Notes under the pieces: generated by a model
Database searches by the model: none
The model's input: the letters and a program-made list of their open reading frames with translations, nothing else
Told to the model about the DNA's origin: nothing
Made by a program: the position numbers and the translations under genes
Shown: positions 1 to 6,609 of the stretch, one piece after another
Layout: every line of letters begins with the position of its first letter
Numbering within the stretch: the stretch's first letter is position 1
Source: Anaerolineales bacterium
Lineage (GTDB): Bacteria > Chloroflexota > Anaerolineae > Anaerolineales > Villigracilaceae
Direction of reading: 5' to 3'
DNA length: 64,000 bases
NCBI GenBank assembly: GCA_020851785.1
Contig: JADZCC010000060.1
Span: forward strand, 1 to 64,000

Positions 1-163
1 ATTAGTTCGTTGTGCCGCTCTCAACAGCATGACGCATCTGGGTATGCCGCAAGCATACAAGGTTGTCTAACCAATCAACACAGACAGACGAATTGTGCCT
101 GCCTCTCGATTTATGCACCAAAGCCATCGAAATTTATAAATTCATTTCGCGTCAAAGGAAAAA

Positions 164-562
164 ATGATGACCCCTATTCTTTTATATTTACATTCTTATC
201 TGCGCTGGTTAATCGTTTTGATCGGGCTGATCGCCATCGTCAAGTTTACGCTTGGCTGGCTGGGCAAGCAAACCTACCAAAAAGTAGACCGCAGGCTGGC
301 CGTCGTGTTTAGCGGCTTTATGGATTTGCAAGGCCTGCTCGGGTTGAGCATCCTGCTATGGAACGGGTTGGCGGAAGGCGCAGGCTTTCCACGCTATCGC
401 CTCGAACACCTCGGCGGGATGTTCCTCGCCATCTTCCTGACACACCTGCAAGCGCGCTTCAAAAACTCGGCGGATGAAATTCGCTTTCGCAATTCCGCTT
501 TGATCATCCTCGGCGCGTTGGCGCTCATCACGCTGTCCATCCTCGTCCTCCCCGGAAAATAG
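164..562 (+). CDS. Small four-helix integral membrane protein, function unknown
   Basis: The 132-residue protein is almost entirely hydrophobic, with about four membrane segments: around residues 10-30, 45-65, 75-95 and 108-128. It has an N-terminal LHSYLRW motif. Proteins of this size and motif occur in Chloroflexota and Bacteroidota and are often labelled cytochrome b-like, but I see no conserved histidine pair that would prove haem binding. An AAAGGA ribosome site lies 4-7 nt before two tandem ATGs (164 and 167), and either could be the start. The gene stands alone on the plus strand. Function unknown; confidence refers to the gene being real. Confidence 0.75.
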   Translation: MMTPILLYLHSYLRWLIVLIGLIAIVKFTLGWLGKQTYQKVDRRLAVVFSGFMDLQGLLGLSILLWNGLAEGAGFPRYRLEHLGGMFLAIFLTHLQARFKNSADEIRFRNSALIILGALALITLSILVLPGK

Positions 563-583
563 CCAAATCTTGCAATTAAAAAA

Positions 584-624
584 TCCACCGCCTTTACATG
601 GAGGGACATGCAAATGGCGGTGGA
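584..624. repeat. Hairpin-forming inverted repeat after the membrane protein gene
   Basis: TCCACCGCC (584-592) pairs with GGCGGTGGA (616-624). The loop can pair further through CATG/CATG. It lies 22 bp past the stop codon at 562. There is no T-run, so it may be a weak terminator, an mRNA 3' end stabiliser or a repeat relic. Confidence 0.5.
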
Positions 625-709
625 GGACGCCGGATACCAATAAAGTGGGGTGGCGCCGATGCCCAAAATATACTCCAAACCCCAGGCAGATTCATTAAAA
701 CAAGATTAG

Positions 710-734
710 AATTTAGATAATCTTTATCTAAATT
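710..734. repeat. Perfect 11-bp inverted repeat, 3-nt loop
   Basis: AATTTAGATAA (710-720) and TTATCTAAATT (724-734) are perfect reverse complements. The site lies just beyond the 3' end of the leftward NYN gene at 753. It could be that gene's transcript end or an operator; no T-run follows on either strand. Confidence 0.5.
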
Positions 735-752
735 GTAGGGTATGAAAGCCGG

Positions 753-1217
753 TCATTTTTTGCCTTCGCGAAAAAGGCTCAGCCACTCTTCCACCTCCCC
801 TGCCGAAAGTTTGCGATCCTGCGCGGGCTTGGGAGCGGAAGCGCGCGCCTGCCGGATTTGTTTGCCAAACTCCTCAGCAGAAACAACCCCCGCATGAACT
901 GCGCGGGCCGTAGCTTGAATTTCATGGTCGGAGGAAACGACCGTCCAGTTTTTGGCGGCGTTGCCCAACTTGCGTAAACGCGCGCGCAGGGCCGAGTCGG
1001 CGGTTTGCCCGAGCCGGATAAAATGCGCTCGAACCGCACCCAGTTTGCGGGTCCCGGCCGCGCCCGCTGGAGCGCCGTCAAAATAAACTTCAATCTCGCA
1101 ACGTTTCAACCGCGCAAACTCCTGTAAGATCGCAATCAATTCCAATTCATCATCTGGCGCATCCAGCCGCAAGCCCAGTTTTGGAATCAGATTATGTCCG
1201 TCAATCAAATAAGGCAT
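753..1217 (-). CDS. YacP-like NYN domain protein, probable ribonuclease
   Basis: The 154-residue protein begins PYLIDGHNL, the signature N-terminal strand with the first metal-binding Asp of the NYN (YacP/Rae1) fold. It continues with VYFDG (second acidic site) and TVVSSDHEI, where an SSD motif is typical of PIN-like nucleases. The family includes Bacillus Rae1, a ribosome-associated endoribonuclease. The length fits the family. The charged C-terminal tail (residues 120-154) is variable. The start is ATG at 1217, with a TAAAAT box 6 nt upstream and no Shine-Dalgarno, consistent with a leaderless mRNA. It is divergent from the DUF1232 gene. RNase activity is inferred from the family. Confidence 0.8.
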   Translation of the reverse strand: MPYLIDGHNLIPKLGLRLDAPDDELELIAILQEFARLKRCEIEVYFDGAPAGAAGTRKLGAVRAHFIRLGQTADSALRARLRKLGNAAKNWTVVSSDHEIQATARAVHAGVVSAEEFGKQIRQARASAPKPAQDRKLSAGEVEEWLSLFREGKK

Positions 1218-1298
1218 GTTGAAATTTTACCTTGAATAAAAACAAAAACGCGCGAAAGCCGTATAAATGTATAATAGAAGCATTCAAAGGAGTTTTAT

Positions 1299-1661
1299 AT
1301 GAACGAAAAGAAACCAAACCAAATCGTCCCCACCCAACAAAGCGGCGTGGTTCACAATATCATTAATCAGGCCAAACTCATCTTTCGTCTGATGGGCGAC
1401 AAACGCGTGAGCTTGCTGGCCAAGTTAATTCCGGTGGGCGCCTTAATTTATTTAGTTTCACCGGCGGACGCGGTATTGTTGCCCTACATTGGTCCGATAG
1501 ACGACGCGGCCCTCCTCTGGCTCGGCTCTTACATCTTCACCGAGCTTTGCCCGCCTGCGGTAGTGAAGGAACACATGCAAGCGCTGGCTGGCGAAGTGGA
1601 AGAAAGCGCTACCGCTGACGACGTGGTGGACGCTGAAACGACTGACTTCAAAGAAGATTAA
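1299..1661 (+). CDS. DUF1232 (YkvA-like) membrane-associated protein
   Basis: The 120-residue protein contains the DUF1232 core around residues 28-80: a KLIPVGALIYLVSPADAVL segment, with YLVSP.D diagnostic of the family, followed by GPIDDAALLWLG. One or two hydrophobic helices suggest membrane association. The last 30 residues are strongly acidic. A good AAGGAG site precedes the ATG at 1299, and a TATAAT box lies at 1269-1274. Its stop codon overlaps the ATG of the next gene (TAATG at 1659-1663), so the two are probably translationally coupled. The family has no established biochemical role. Confidence 0.85.
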   Translation: MNEKKPNQIVPTQQSGVVHNIINQAKLIFRLMGDKRVSLLAKLIPVGALIYLVSPADAVLLPYIGPIDDAALLWLGSYIFTELCPPAVVKEHMQALAGEVEESATADDVVDAETTDFKED

Positions 1662-2902
1662 TGAAGCGTCTTCTTCTAATTTTGATTCTGCCGATTATGG
1701 CCTGCAACGGGTTGACCGCGCCTACTACAACGACAAACCCGCCGCCCACTCCGCCGATTGCTGATTCAGCAACCGAGGCAGTCGCCACCGCCCCAGGCGA
1801 AGTTCAACCAGCCACCGAAGTTCCGGCAACTTTCCCACCCGTCGTAAACGCGGGACAATTCCCCAACCCCGCGGAGTATGAATGGCGGCAAATCATCAGC
1901 GGACTTCAAAGGCCGGTGGACCTGCAATCTGCCCACGACGATACGGGACGGCTCTTCATCATTGAAAAGCACGGCACAATTCGGGTGTATGAAAACGGCC
2001 AATTGCTGGACGAACCGTTTTTGAACATCACCGACCGCATAGATGAAAGCGGCAACGAAATGGGCTTGCTGGGATTGGCGTTTGACCCGCACTATCGAGA
2101 GAACGGCTATTTCTATGTCAATTACACGGGCGCGCGCGGGCATACGCGCATCTCGCGTTTTCACGCCGAGGGCAACTTTGCCGACCCCAACAGCGAAACG
2201 GTCTTGCTATTGATTGAACAGCCTTACGAAAATCATAACGGCGGCAGTTTGGCCTTTGGCCCGGACGGTTATCTCTACGCCGGACTCGGCGACGGCGGCT
2301 CTGGCGGCGACCCGGAAAAGAACGGACAAAACACAAAGGTTTTGCTCGGTAAAATTTTACGAATCGACGTGACGCACGGCGACCCATACTCCATCCCTGC
2401 CGATAACCCATTTGGGAATGAGGTTTGGGCGTATGGGCTTCGCAACCCCTGGCGGATTTCTTTTGATCGTGCAACCGGCGATTTGTGGATCGGCGACGTT
2501 GGGCAGGGCGAATGGGAAGAGATAGATTACCTGCCAGCCGGTTCGGCGAGCGGCGCCAACTTTGGCTGGAGCATTATGGAAGGCGCGCACGCTTTTGACG
2601 GAGATGCGCAACCCGGCTTACTGCTCCCCGTGGCGGAATATAGTCACTCCAGCCCATATGAAGGTTGCTCCGTCACCGGCGGATACGTCTATCGCGGGTC
2701 CATGCCGGAATGGAACGGCATTTATCTATATGGCGATTATTGCACCGGCTACGTGTGGGGTCTATTGAACGTCAATGGGCAATTTGAAAACCAGAGATTG
2801 TTTGAACCGGGCGTGACAATCACTTCGTTTGGCGAAGACCAAAACGGGGAGATTTATCTCGTGAGCGATACCGGCGAAGTTTATACGCTGGTAAAGAAAT
2901 AA
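1661..2902 (+). CDS. PQQ-dependent sugar dehydrogenase-type beta-propeller lipoprotein
   Basis: The 413-residue protein starts with a lipoprotein signal (LILILPIMAC, Cys at residue 15) followed by a Thr/Pro-rich spacer to about residue 60. The rest matches the glucose/sorbosone dehydrogenase family (GSDH, PF07995): LLGLAFDPHY, NHNGGSLAFGPDGYLYAGLGDG, VWAYGLRNPWRISFD and GDVGQGEWEEIDY. The fold is a six-bladed propeller; soluble relatives oxidise aldoses with PQQ and Ca2+. It should sit outside the cytoplasmic membrane, anchored by lipid. It is coupled to the upstream DUF1232 gene and ends at a strong terminator. Whether it binds PQQ cannot be settled from sequence. Confidence 0.88.
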   Translation: MKRLLLILILPIMACNGLTAPTTTTNPPPTPPIADSATEAVATAPGEVQPATEVPATFPPVVNAGQFPNPAEYEWRQIISGLQRPVDLQSAHDDTGRLFIIEKHGTIRVYENGQLLDEPFLNITDRIDESGNEMGLLGLAFDPHYRENGYFYVNYTGARGHTRISRFHAEGNFADPNSETVLLLIEQPYENHNGGSLAFGPDGYLYAGLGDGGSGGDPEKNGQNTKVLLGKILRIDVTHGDPYSIPADNPFGNEVWAYGLRNPWRISFDRATGDLWIGDVGQGEWEEIDYLPAGSASGANFGWSIMEGAHAFDGDAQPGLLLPVAEYSHSSPYEGCSVTGGYVYRGSMPEWNGIYLYGDYCTGYVWGLLNVNGQFENQRLFEPGVTITSFGEDQNGEIYLVSDTGEVYTLVKK

Positions 2903-2920
2903 AAATTTAAGCGCTGAAAT

Positions 2921-2950
2921 AAAAGCCGCAGAGCAATCTCTGCGGCTTTT
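2921..2950. terminator. Bidirectional intrinsic terminator
   Basis: AAAAGCCGCAGAG (2921-2933), loop CAAT, CTCTGCGGCTTTT (2938-2950): perfect 13-bp arms flanked by A- and T-runs. It serves the convergent sugar dehydrogenase (stop at 2902) and modB (stop at 2949-2951). Confidence 0.93.
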
Positions 2951-3731
2951 ATTCTGTCTGTTCCAGTTTTTTGGTCGCCAGCAAAAGGAGCGCTGACACA
3001 ATCATCAGCGCGACAGAGAGCGCCAGCGCCACGCCCACGTTCCTTTCAAAGCCCAGATAGATTGCCATCGGCATGGTTTGGGTAACGCCTTCCAAATTTC
3101 CGGCAAATAAAATCGTTGCGCCAAATTCGCCGAGGGCGCGCGTCCAGGTGAGGATGGCGCCGCTGAGCAAAGCCTTCCCTGAAAGCGGGAGCGCCACCTC
3201 GCGGAACATCTGCCAGCGGTTGGCGCCTTCCACGTTGGCGGCTTCTTCGAGTTGTTGATCAATGCTGGTAAACCCAACTCTAGCAGAACGGATATACAAC
3301 GGCGCGGCGACAAACGCCTGCGCCATGACGACCGCTGTAGTTGTAAATGGGAGCGAAATTCCAAGCAGGCTTAGATAGGAGCCAAACAAGCCCCGGCGGC
3401 CAAACGCGATGAGTAGCGCCAGCCCGGCCACAGAAGGCGGGAGCACGATGGGCAGGTCAATTAGCAGTTCGAGCCAGGCTTTAAATTTGAATTTCCAATT
3501 TGCCAGAATATACGCCAGCGGCGTTCCAAACAAGATTGCGAAAAGGGCGGTAATTGTGCTGGTAACCAGACTTAGCTTCAACGCGCTTACGGCCTGCTCT
3601 GAAAATGCGTAGGCGAAGAAATCCGCATTCACAGAGCGGATGAAAACCGACGCCAAAGGCAGTAGGAATAATCCCACCATGAAAACGCTGGGGAGGATGA
3701 AGAGCCACTTTGAATTCAGGAGTTTTTTCAA
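2949..3731 (-). CDS. modB: Molybdate ABC transporter permease ModB
   Basis: The 260-residue inner-membrane permease has about five to six transmembrane segments. It carries the ABC permease EAA loop at about residues 160-185 (EEAANVEGANRWQMFREVALP) and a TRALGEFGATILFAGN segment typical of ModB/CysT-type permeases. It should move molybdate or tungstate delivered by ModA. It lies 83 bp downstream of modA on the same strand. The expected ATPase gene modC does not follow; the next gene is convergent. An imperfect GCGCGCC/GGCGCGC stem (3756-3762 and 3784-3790) lies in the modA-modB gap. Family assignment is strong; exact oxyanion specificity is inferred from ModA. Confidence 0.93.
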   Translation of the reverse strand: MKKLLNSKWLFILPSVFMVGLFLLPLASVFIRSVNADFFAYAFSEQAVSALKLSLVTSTITALFAILFGTPLAYILANWKFKFKAWLELLIDLPIVLPPSVAGLALLIAFGRRGLFGSYLSLLGISLPFTTTAVVMAQAFVAAPLYIRSARVGFTSIDQQLEEAANVEGANRWQMFREVALPLSGKALLSGAILTWTRALGEFGATILFAGNLEGVTQTMPMAIYLGFERNVGVALALSVALMIVSALLLLATKKLEQTE

Positions 3732-3814
3732 TTTAATTTAAGCGCTGACTACAAAGCGCGCCAAGATTTTAATTGATTTTCCCGGCGCGCACTGCAAACG
3801 GCAAGGTTTTTTCT

Positions 3815-4618
3815 TTATGGCGAGGCAAAACCCCATTTTTCTAAAATCGCCTGGCCGTCGTTGGAAAGCACGTAAGCAATGAACGCTTTGGCTAAATCTG
3901 CATTTTTTGATTCGACCAGCGGTGCGATGGGATATTTGGCAATGACATTTAATTCAGCGGGAATTTCAAGCGTCTGCAATTCAGGCGCGGCGACGGCGTC
4001 GGAAGTATAAACCAGCCCCGCGTCCGCTTCGTCAAGTTGAATTTTAGCGACCACCTGCTTGACGTTGTCTTCGTTGGAGACCACGTTCGCCAGCAATTTT
4101 TGGCTGAAGTCGCTTCCAAATTGGGCGTTCATTTTTTCAAACGCCTCGCGCGAATATTTGCCCACTGGGACTTCTTCAGCGGCGAGGATAATTTTTACGC
4201 CGGGCGTGGCCAGGCCTGTGAGCGCGTCAATTTTAGCGGGGTTGTCAGCGGGGAGGATGACCACGAGTTTATTGTTCAAGAAAACCTGCGGGCTGTCTTG
4301 CGCCACAAACGCGCCGGCAATCAGCGCTTGCATTTCCTTGTGGTTGGCGGAGGCGAATACGTCCACGGGCGCGCCTTCCTCAATTTGCGTCCGCAGGGCT
4401 TGCGAACCGGCGAAGTTAAAAGTTACGCTGACGTTTGGGGTTTGCGCTTCAAATTTTTTGCCCAGTTCGGTGAAGGCGTCGGTCAAAGAGGCGGCGGCGA
4501 AAACCGTCAGCGTGCGCGGGGCCGGGGTAACAGAAGCAGACTGCGGCGCGGGCGAAGCGGGGCTACATCCAGCTAAAAGGATGGCGAGTAAAAAAATCCA
4601 GGTAACGATGCGTTTCAT
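3815..4618 (-). CDS. modA: Molybdate ABC transporter substrate-binding lipoprotein ModA
   Basis: The 267-residue protein has a lipoprotein signal ending LLAGC, then TLTVFAAASLTDAF, the classic ModA start whose Ser binds the oxyanion. It continues with NFAGSQALRTQIEEGAPVDVFASA and VVSNEDNVKQVVAKIQLDEADAGLVY, where the second half of the binding pocket lies. The ATG at 4618 was chosen because an upstream in-frame extension would overlap the padR gene, and because ATG overlaps the padR stop as ATGA, giving translational coupling. It delivers molybdate or tungstate to ModB. The C-terminus (ILEKWGF) is typical of full-length ModA. Confidence 0.95.
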   Translation of the reverse strand: MKRIVTWIFLLAILLAGCSPASPAPQSASVTPAPRTLTVFAAASLTDAFTELGKKFEAQTPNVSVTFNFAGSQALRTQIEEGAPVDVFASANHKEMQALIAGAFVAQDSPQVFLNNKLVVILPADNPAKIDALTGLATPGVKIILAAEEVPVGKYSREAFEKMNAQFGSDFSQKLLANVVSNEDNVKQVVAKIQLDEADAGLVYTSDAVAAPELQTLEIPAELNVIAKYPIAPLVESKNADLAKAFIAYVLSNDGQAILEKWGFASP

Positions 4619-5175
4619 TTTTGTATCCTTGAAATCTGAAATTGGGTTCTTATTTCCGCCATCCAAGTTTGGATGAGGCGCAACTGTTGCAGGCGGAGGT
4701 TAAGACTAAGGCGGTTGAAGGTTTGTTCGGGGGGCAGATGCTGAAGGAGCGTTTCCAACTGTTCGGCTCTGGATTTAATTTCATCCATTTGAGTTTGATA
4801 AAGTTGGGAGATGTGTTCAGGGCGATGCAATTGGGCAAAATATAAACGCGTGAGAAATTCAAGGCGAATGGAGCGGGCGTTCGTGCCAACGCCGAGTTCG
4901 AGCCACTGAAAAAAGCGTTTACGCCCCTGCGCCGTGATGCGCAAAACTTGACGGGCGGGAAGTTTTTCCTGCTCCACGAGGTGCGCGGAAATATCGCCAT
5001 GTTTTTCAAGGCGTTTCAAAATGGCGTAGGCCTGGCTTTGACTTAGATGCCAGACGTGCCCCAGTTCTGTAGCGAAACGCTGATGCAAATCGTAACCATG
5101 GCTTTGACCCGCCACTAAAAAGCCAAGCAAGGCAAATTCAGGAGAAAGGTTGCCGGAGTGTTTAGATTCGGTCAT
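4615..5175 (-). CDS. PadR-family transcriptional regulator
   Basis: The 186-residue protein has a PadR winged helix in the first ~90 residues (EFALLGFLVAGQSHGYDLHQRF, then WHLSQSQAYAILKRLEKHGDI) and a C-terminal helical dimerisation domain (Vir_act_alpha_C-like). It is the first gene of a padR-modA-modB operon; its stop overlaps the modA ATG. A 9-bp inverted repeat with a 7-nt spacer covers its own start codon, which suggests autoregulation of the whole operon. PadR members usually sense phenolics or drugs. Control of molybdate uptake by PadR rather than ModE would be unusual, and the inducer is unknown. Confidence 0.92.
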   Translation of the reverse strand: MTESKHSGNLSPEFALLGFLVAGQSHGYDLHQRFATELGHVWHLSQSQAYAILKRLEKHGDISAHLVEQEKLPARQVLRITAQGRKRFFQWLELGVGTNARSIRLEFLTRLYFAQLHRPEHISQLYQTQMDEIKSRAEQLETLLQHLPPEQTFNRLSLNLRLQQLRLIQTWMAEIRTQFQISRIQK

Positions 5176-5199
5176 ATATACTCACCGAATGAGTATATA
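5175..5199 (-). promoter_or_regulatory. Probable PadR operator over the padR start codon
   Basis: TATATACTC (5175-5183), 7-nt spacer, GAGTATATA (5191-5199): a perfect inverted repeat. It spans the ribosome site (GGTGAG on the minus strand) and touches the padR start codon (5173-5175). Dyads of this kind (ATAC..GTAT) are usual for PadR proteins. A bound dimer would block the operon at its 5' end. Confidence 0.78.
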
Positions 5200-5248
5200 G
5201 CCCTTTTTCAATTTCTGCAAGGCGGCTTTTCTGCGCAGTTTTTTTGAA

Positions 5249-5824
5249 TCAGGGTTTTAGCGCGTAATATCCATCCCCCGCGCAGGCCAGACAATATTTT
5301 TTTCCTTCAATTACCTTCTCGCGTTCGTTGATAATTTCTTCGCCGCAGGTTTCGCAATGGACGCGGACTCCCGAACGCGAAATGAGGGCCTGTAAGTTGA
5401 AGTTTAATTCGACTTCCTGAACGGTCATCAGCTCTTCGTCTGGCATGGTTTGATAGGCTTGCAGTTGCGCGAAGTAATGGCGTTTTTCTTCAGGGGCGTA
5501 GCGCTGGGCTTTCTCGCGCACGTCCAAGGTGGGGGCGATCCGCATGGCTTGGCCGGTTTCCACGTTGATAAAGGTTGCGGCGACTTTGCCATAATCTTCG
5601 ATGCGCAAAGTGCGATGACCAACTGTACAGCGCGTGGCGGCGCTGATTCCATCCACAAAACAGCCGTCGGTTTCGGCGATGACGAGCAAGCGTTTGGACT
5701 TGGGCGATGCCTCCAACCCGCATAGCGCCAGCCCTTTAAGCCCGATGCGCGCGCCAAGAATTTGGCGCGGACAAAGATGGCTATGATCGCTGGAGGCGAC
5801 GTCGAGAATGGCTTTTAGATTCAT
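5249..5824 (-). CDS. FmdE-family protein with C-terminal zinc finger
   Basis: The 191-residue protein fits the FmdE family (PF02663), found with molybdenum formylmethanofuran dehydrogenases. Residues 13-110 hold HSHLCPRQILGARIG and AETDGCFVDGI, with the conserved His, Cys and Cys. Residues 160-182 form a zinc ribbon/DksA-like finger (CETCGEEI..CLAC). The metal-binding set is intact. In non-methanogens the family is of unknown role, but it repeatedly sits near molybdenum genes, as here next to modAB. The start is ATG at 5824. A TTGTCA-16-TATAAT promoter places the transcript start within a couple of nucleotides of the ATG, and no ribosome site is seen, so it is probably leaderless. Confidence 0.85.
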   Translation of the reverse strand: MNLKAILDVASSDHSHLCPRQILGARIGLKGLALCGLEASPKSKRLLVIAETDGCFVDGISAATRCTVGHRTLRIEDYGKVAATFINVETGQAMRIAPTLDVREKAQRYAPEEKRHYFAQLQAYQTMPDEELMTVQEVELNFNLQALISRSGVRVHCETCGEEIINEREKVIEGKKYCLACAGDGYYALKP

Positions 5825-5833
5825 GTCTGAGGC

Positions 5834-5861
5834 ATTATACGCGACGCGCCCGAATTGACAA
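5834..5861 (-). promoter_or_regulatory. Sigma-70 type promoter of the FmdE-like gene
   Basis: On the minus strand, TTGTCA (5856-5861) and TATAAT (5834-5839) are separated by 16 bp. The expected start point lies about 7 nt on, almost at the ATG (5822-5824). Its -35 shares bases with the rightward promoter. Confidence 0.7.
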
Positions 5862-5884
5862 AACTTTTATTTTTATGATATAAA
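5855..5884 (+). promoter_or_regulatory. Promoter of the SAM-riboswitch operon
   Basis: TTGACA (5855-5860) and TATAAA (5879-5884) are 18 bp apart, with an extended -10 TG at 5876-5877. The predicted start near 5891 places the riboswitch P1 strand (5909) about 18 nt into the RNA. It is back-to-back with the leftward promoter. Confidence 0.75.
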
Positions 5885-5908
5885 GCACGAATAAATTTAA
5901 ACGCTGTA

Positions 5909-6061
5909 CTCATCCAGAGAGGCGGAGGGACCGACCCTTTGAAGCCTCGGCAACCGAATTTAGTTGGATCGTTCAGTAGTTGACTGGTTACCTAGTTAAC
6001 TATCAAACTACAAAACTAACCTACGGTGCCAACTTCGGCAGGCGCAAGCCTGATAGATGAG
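5909..6061 (+). promoter_or_regulatory. SAM-I (S-box) riboswitch
   Basis: P1 strands are CTCATC (5909-5914) and GATGAG (6056-6061). Conserved S-box blocks appear in order: AGAGaGGcGGAGGGAC (5916-5931), a TTTGAAGCC segment, GGCAACC (5949-5955), GGTGCCAA (6025-6032), then TTCGGCAGGCGCAAGCCTGATAG-type P4 and closing P1. The arm between GGCAACC and GGTGCCAA is about 69 nt, longer than usual, and looks like an enlarged P3. It should sense S-adenosylmethionine and shut off the SnoaL-like gene and metH. The start of the 3' P1 strand also pairs with the terminator's 5' arm, giving a normal off-switch. Found in a stretch (5825-6124) that holds no protein gene. Confidence 0.94.
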
Positions 6062-6083
6062 AGATGATATGAAAATCATGTCG

Positions 6084-6106
6084 CCTCTCACTGTGAGAGG
6101 TTTTTT
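6084..6106 (+). terminator. Riboswitch-controlled intrinsic terminator
   Basis: CCTCTCA (6084-6090), loop CTG, TGAGAGG (6094-6100), then TTTTTT (6101-6106). CTCTCA (6085-6090) is also complementary to TGAGAG (6058-6063), the 3' part of riboswitch P1. Without SAM, that pairing forms an antiterminator. Confidence 0.92.
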
Positions 6107-6124
6107 GTTATCAAGGATTTTTTT

Positions 6125-6556
6125 ATGTCTTCTGAAAATCGATTGGCTATTCAGGAAGTGATCGCAAAATTTGCCAACAGTTTTGACCTGCAGGACTGGG
6201 ACGGACTGGAAGCCTGCTTCACTGAATCCATTTATATGGATTATTCCGACCTGAACGGCGCCGCGCCGAAAACGATCGCCGCCAAAGAATACGTAGCTTT
6301 GCGGCGGACTGCTTTGGAGCGGATAAAATTGCATCATCTGGTTGGCAATTATGAAATTGAGTTTGCGGATGCAAACTCCGCGACCTGCCGCGCCTCGATG
6401 ATGGTCTGGCGCAAAGCGGACGAAGCGGTCACGACCAGTCATTGTTTTTACATTTTCCAACTCGCGCAAAGCGCCGCGGGCTGGCGGATCAGCCACATTA
6501 CGCAAAAAGTTTTTTGGAATGAAGGCGCTTCGCCGCTTGGCGCAAGCGCAAAATAA
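6125..6556 (+). CDS. SnoaL-like / NTF2-fold protein under SAM control
   Basis: The 143-residue protein has the SnoaL/NTF2-like pattern: an N-terminal helix (LAIQEVIAKFANSFDLQDWDGLEACF) followed by beta-strand-rich segments with paired aromatics and a C-terminal WRISHITQKVFW strand. Members are small alpha+beta cone proteins acting as dehydratases, isomerases or ligand binders. It is the first gene behind the SAM-I riboswitch and lies 53 bp before metH, so its expression should follow methionine/SAM demand. No catalytic assignment is possible from sequence. Its co-regulation with metH suggests a role near sulfur or one-carbon metabolism (inference). Confidence 0.82.
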   Translation: MSSENRLAIQEVIAKFANSFDLQDWDGLEACFTESIYMDYSDLNGAAPKTIAAKEYVALRRTALERIKLHHLVGNYEIEFADANSATCRASMMVWRKADEAVTTSHCFYIFQLAQSAAGWRISHITQKVFWNEGASPLGASAK

Positions 6557-6609
6557 AAATACCACATTTATTTGAAGAACCACCCACGAAATAGTTTTAG
6601 GAGAACTGA

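Noticed and set aside
10..312. Rightward frame at the left edge
   Set aside because: Overlaps the better-supported membrane protein gene, with no ribosome site, no motif and Cys/Gln-rich composition unlike the neighbours.
3756..3790. Intrinsic terminator between modA and modB
   Set aside because: A 7-bp stem with a 21-nt loop and no T-run is too weak.
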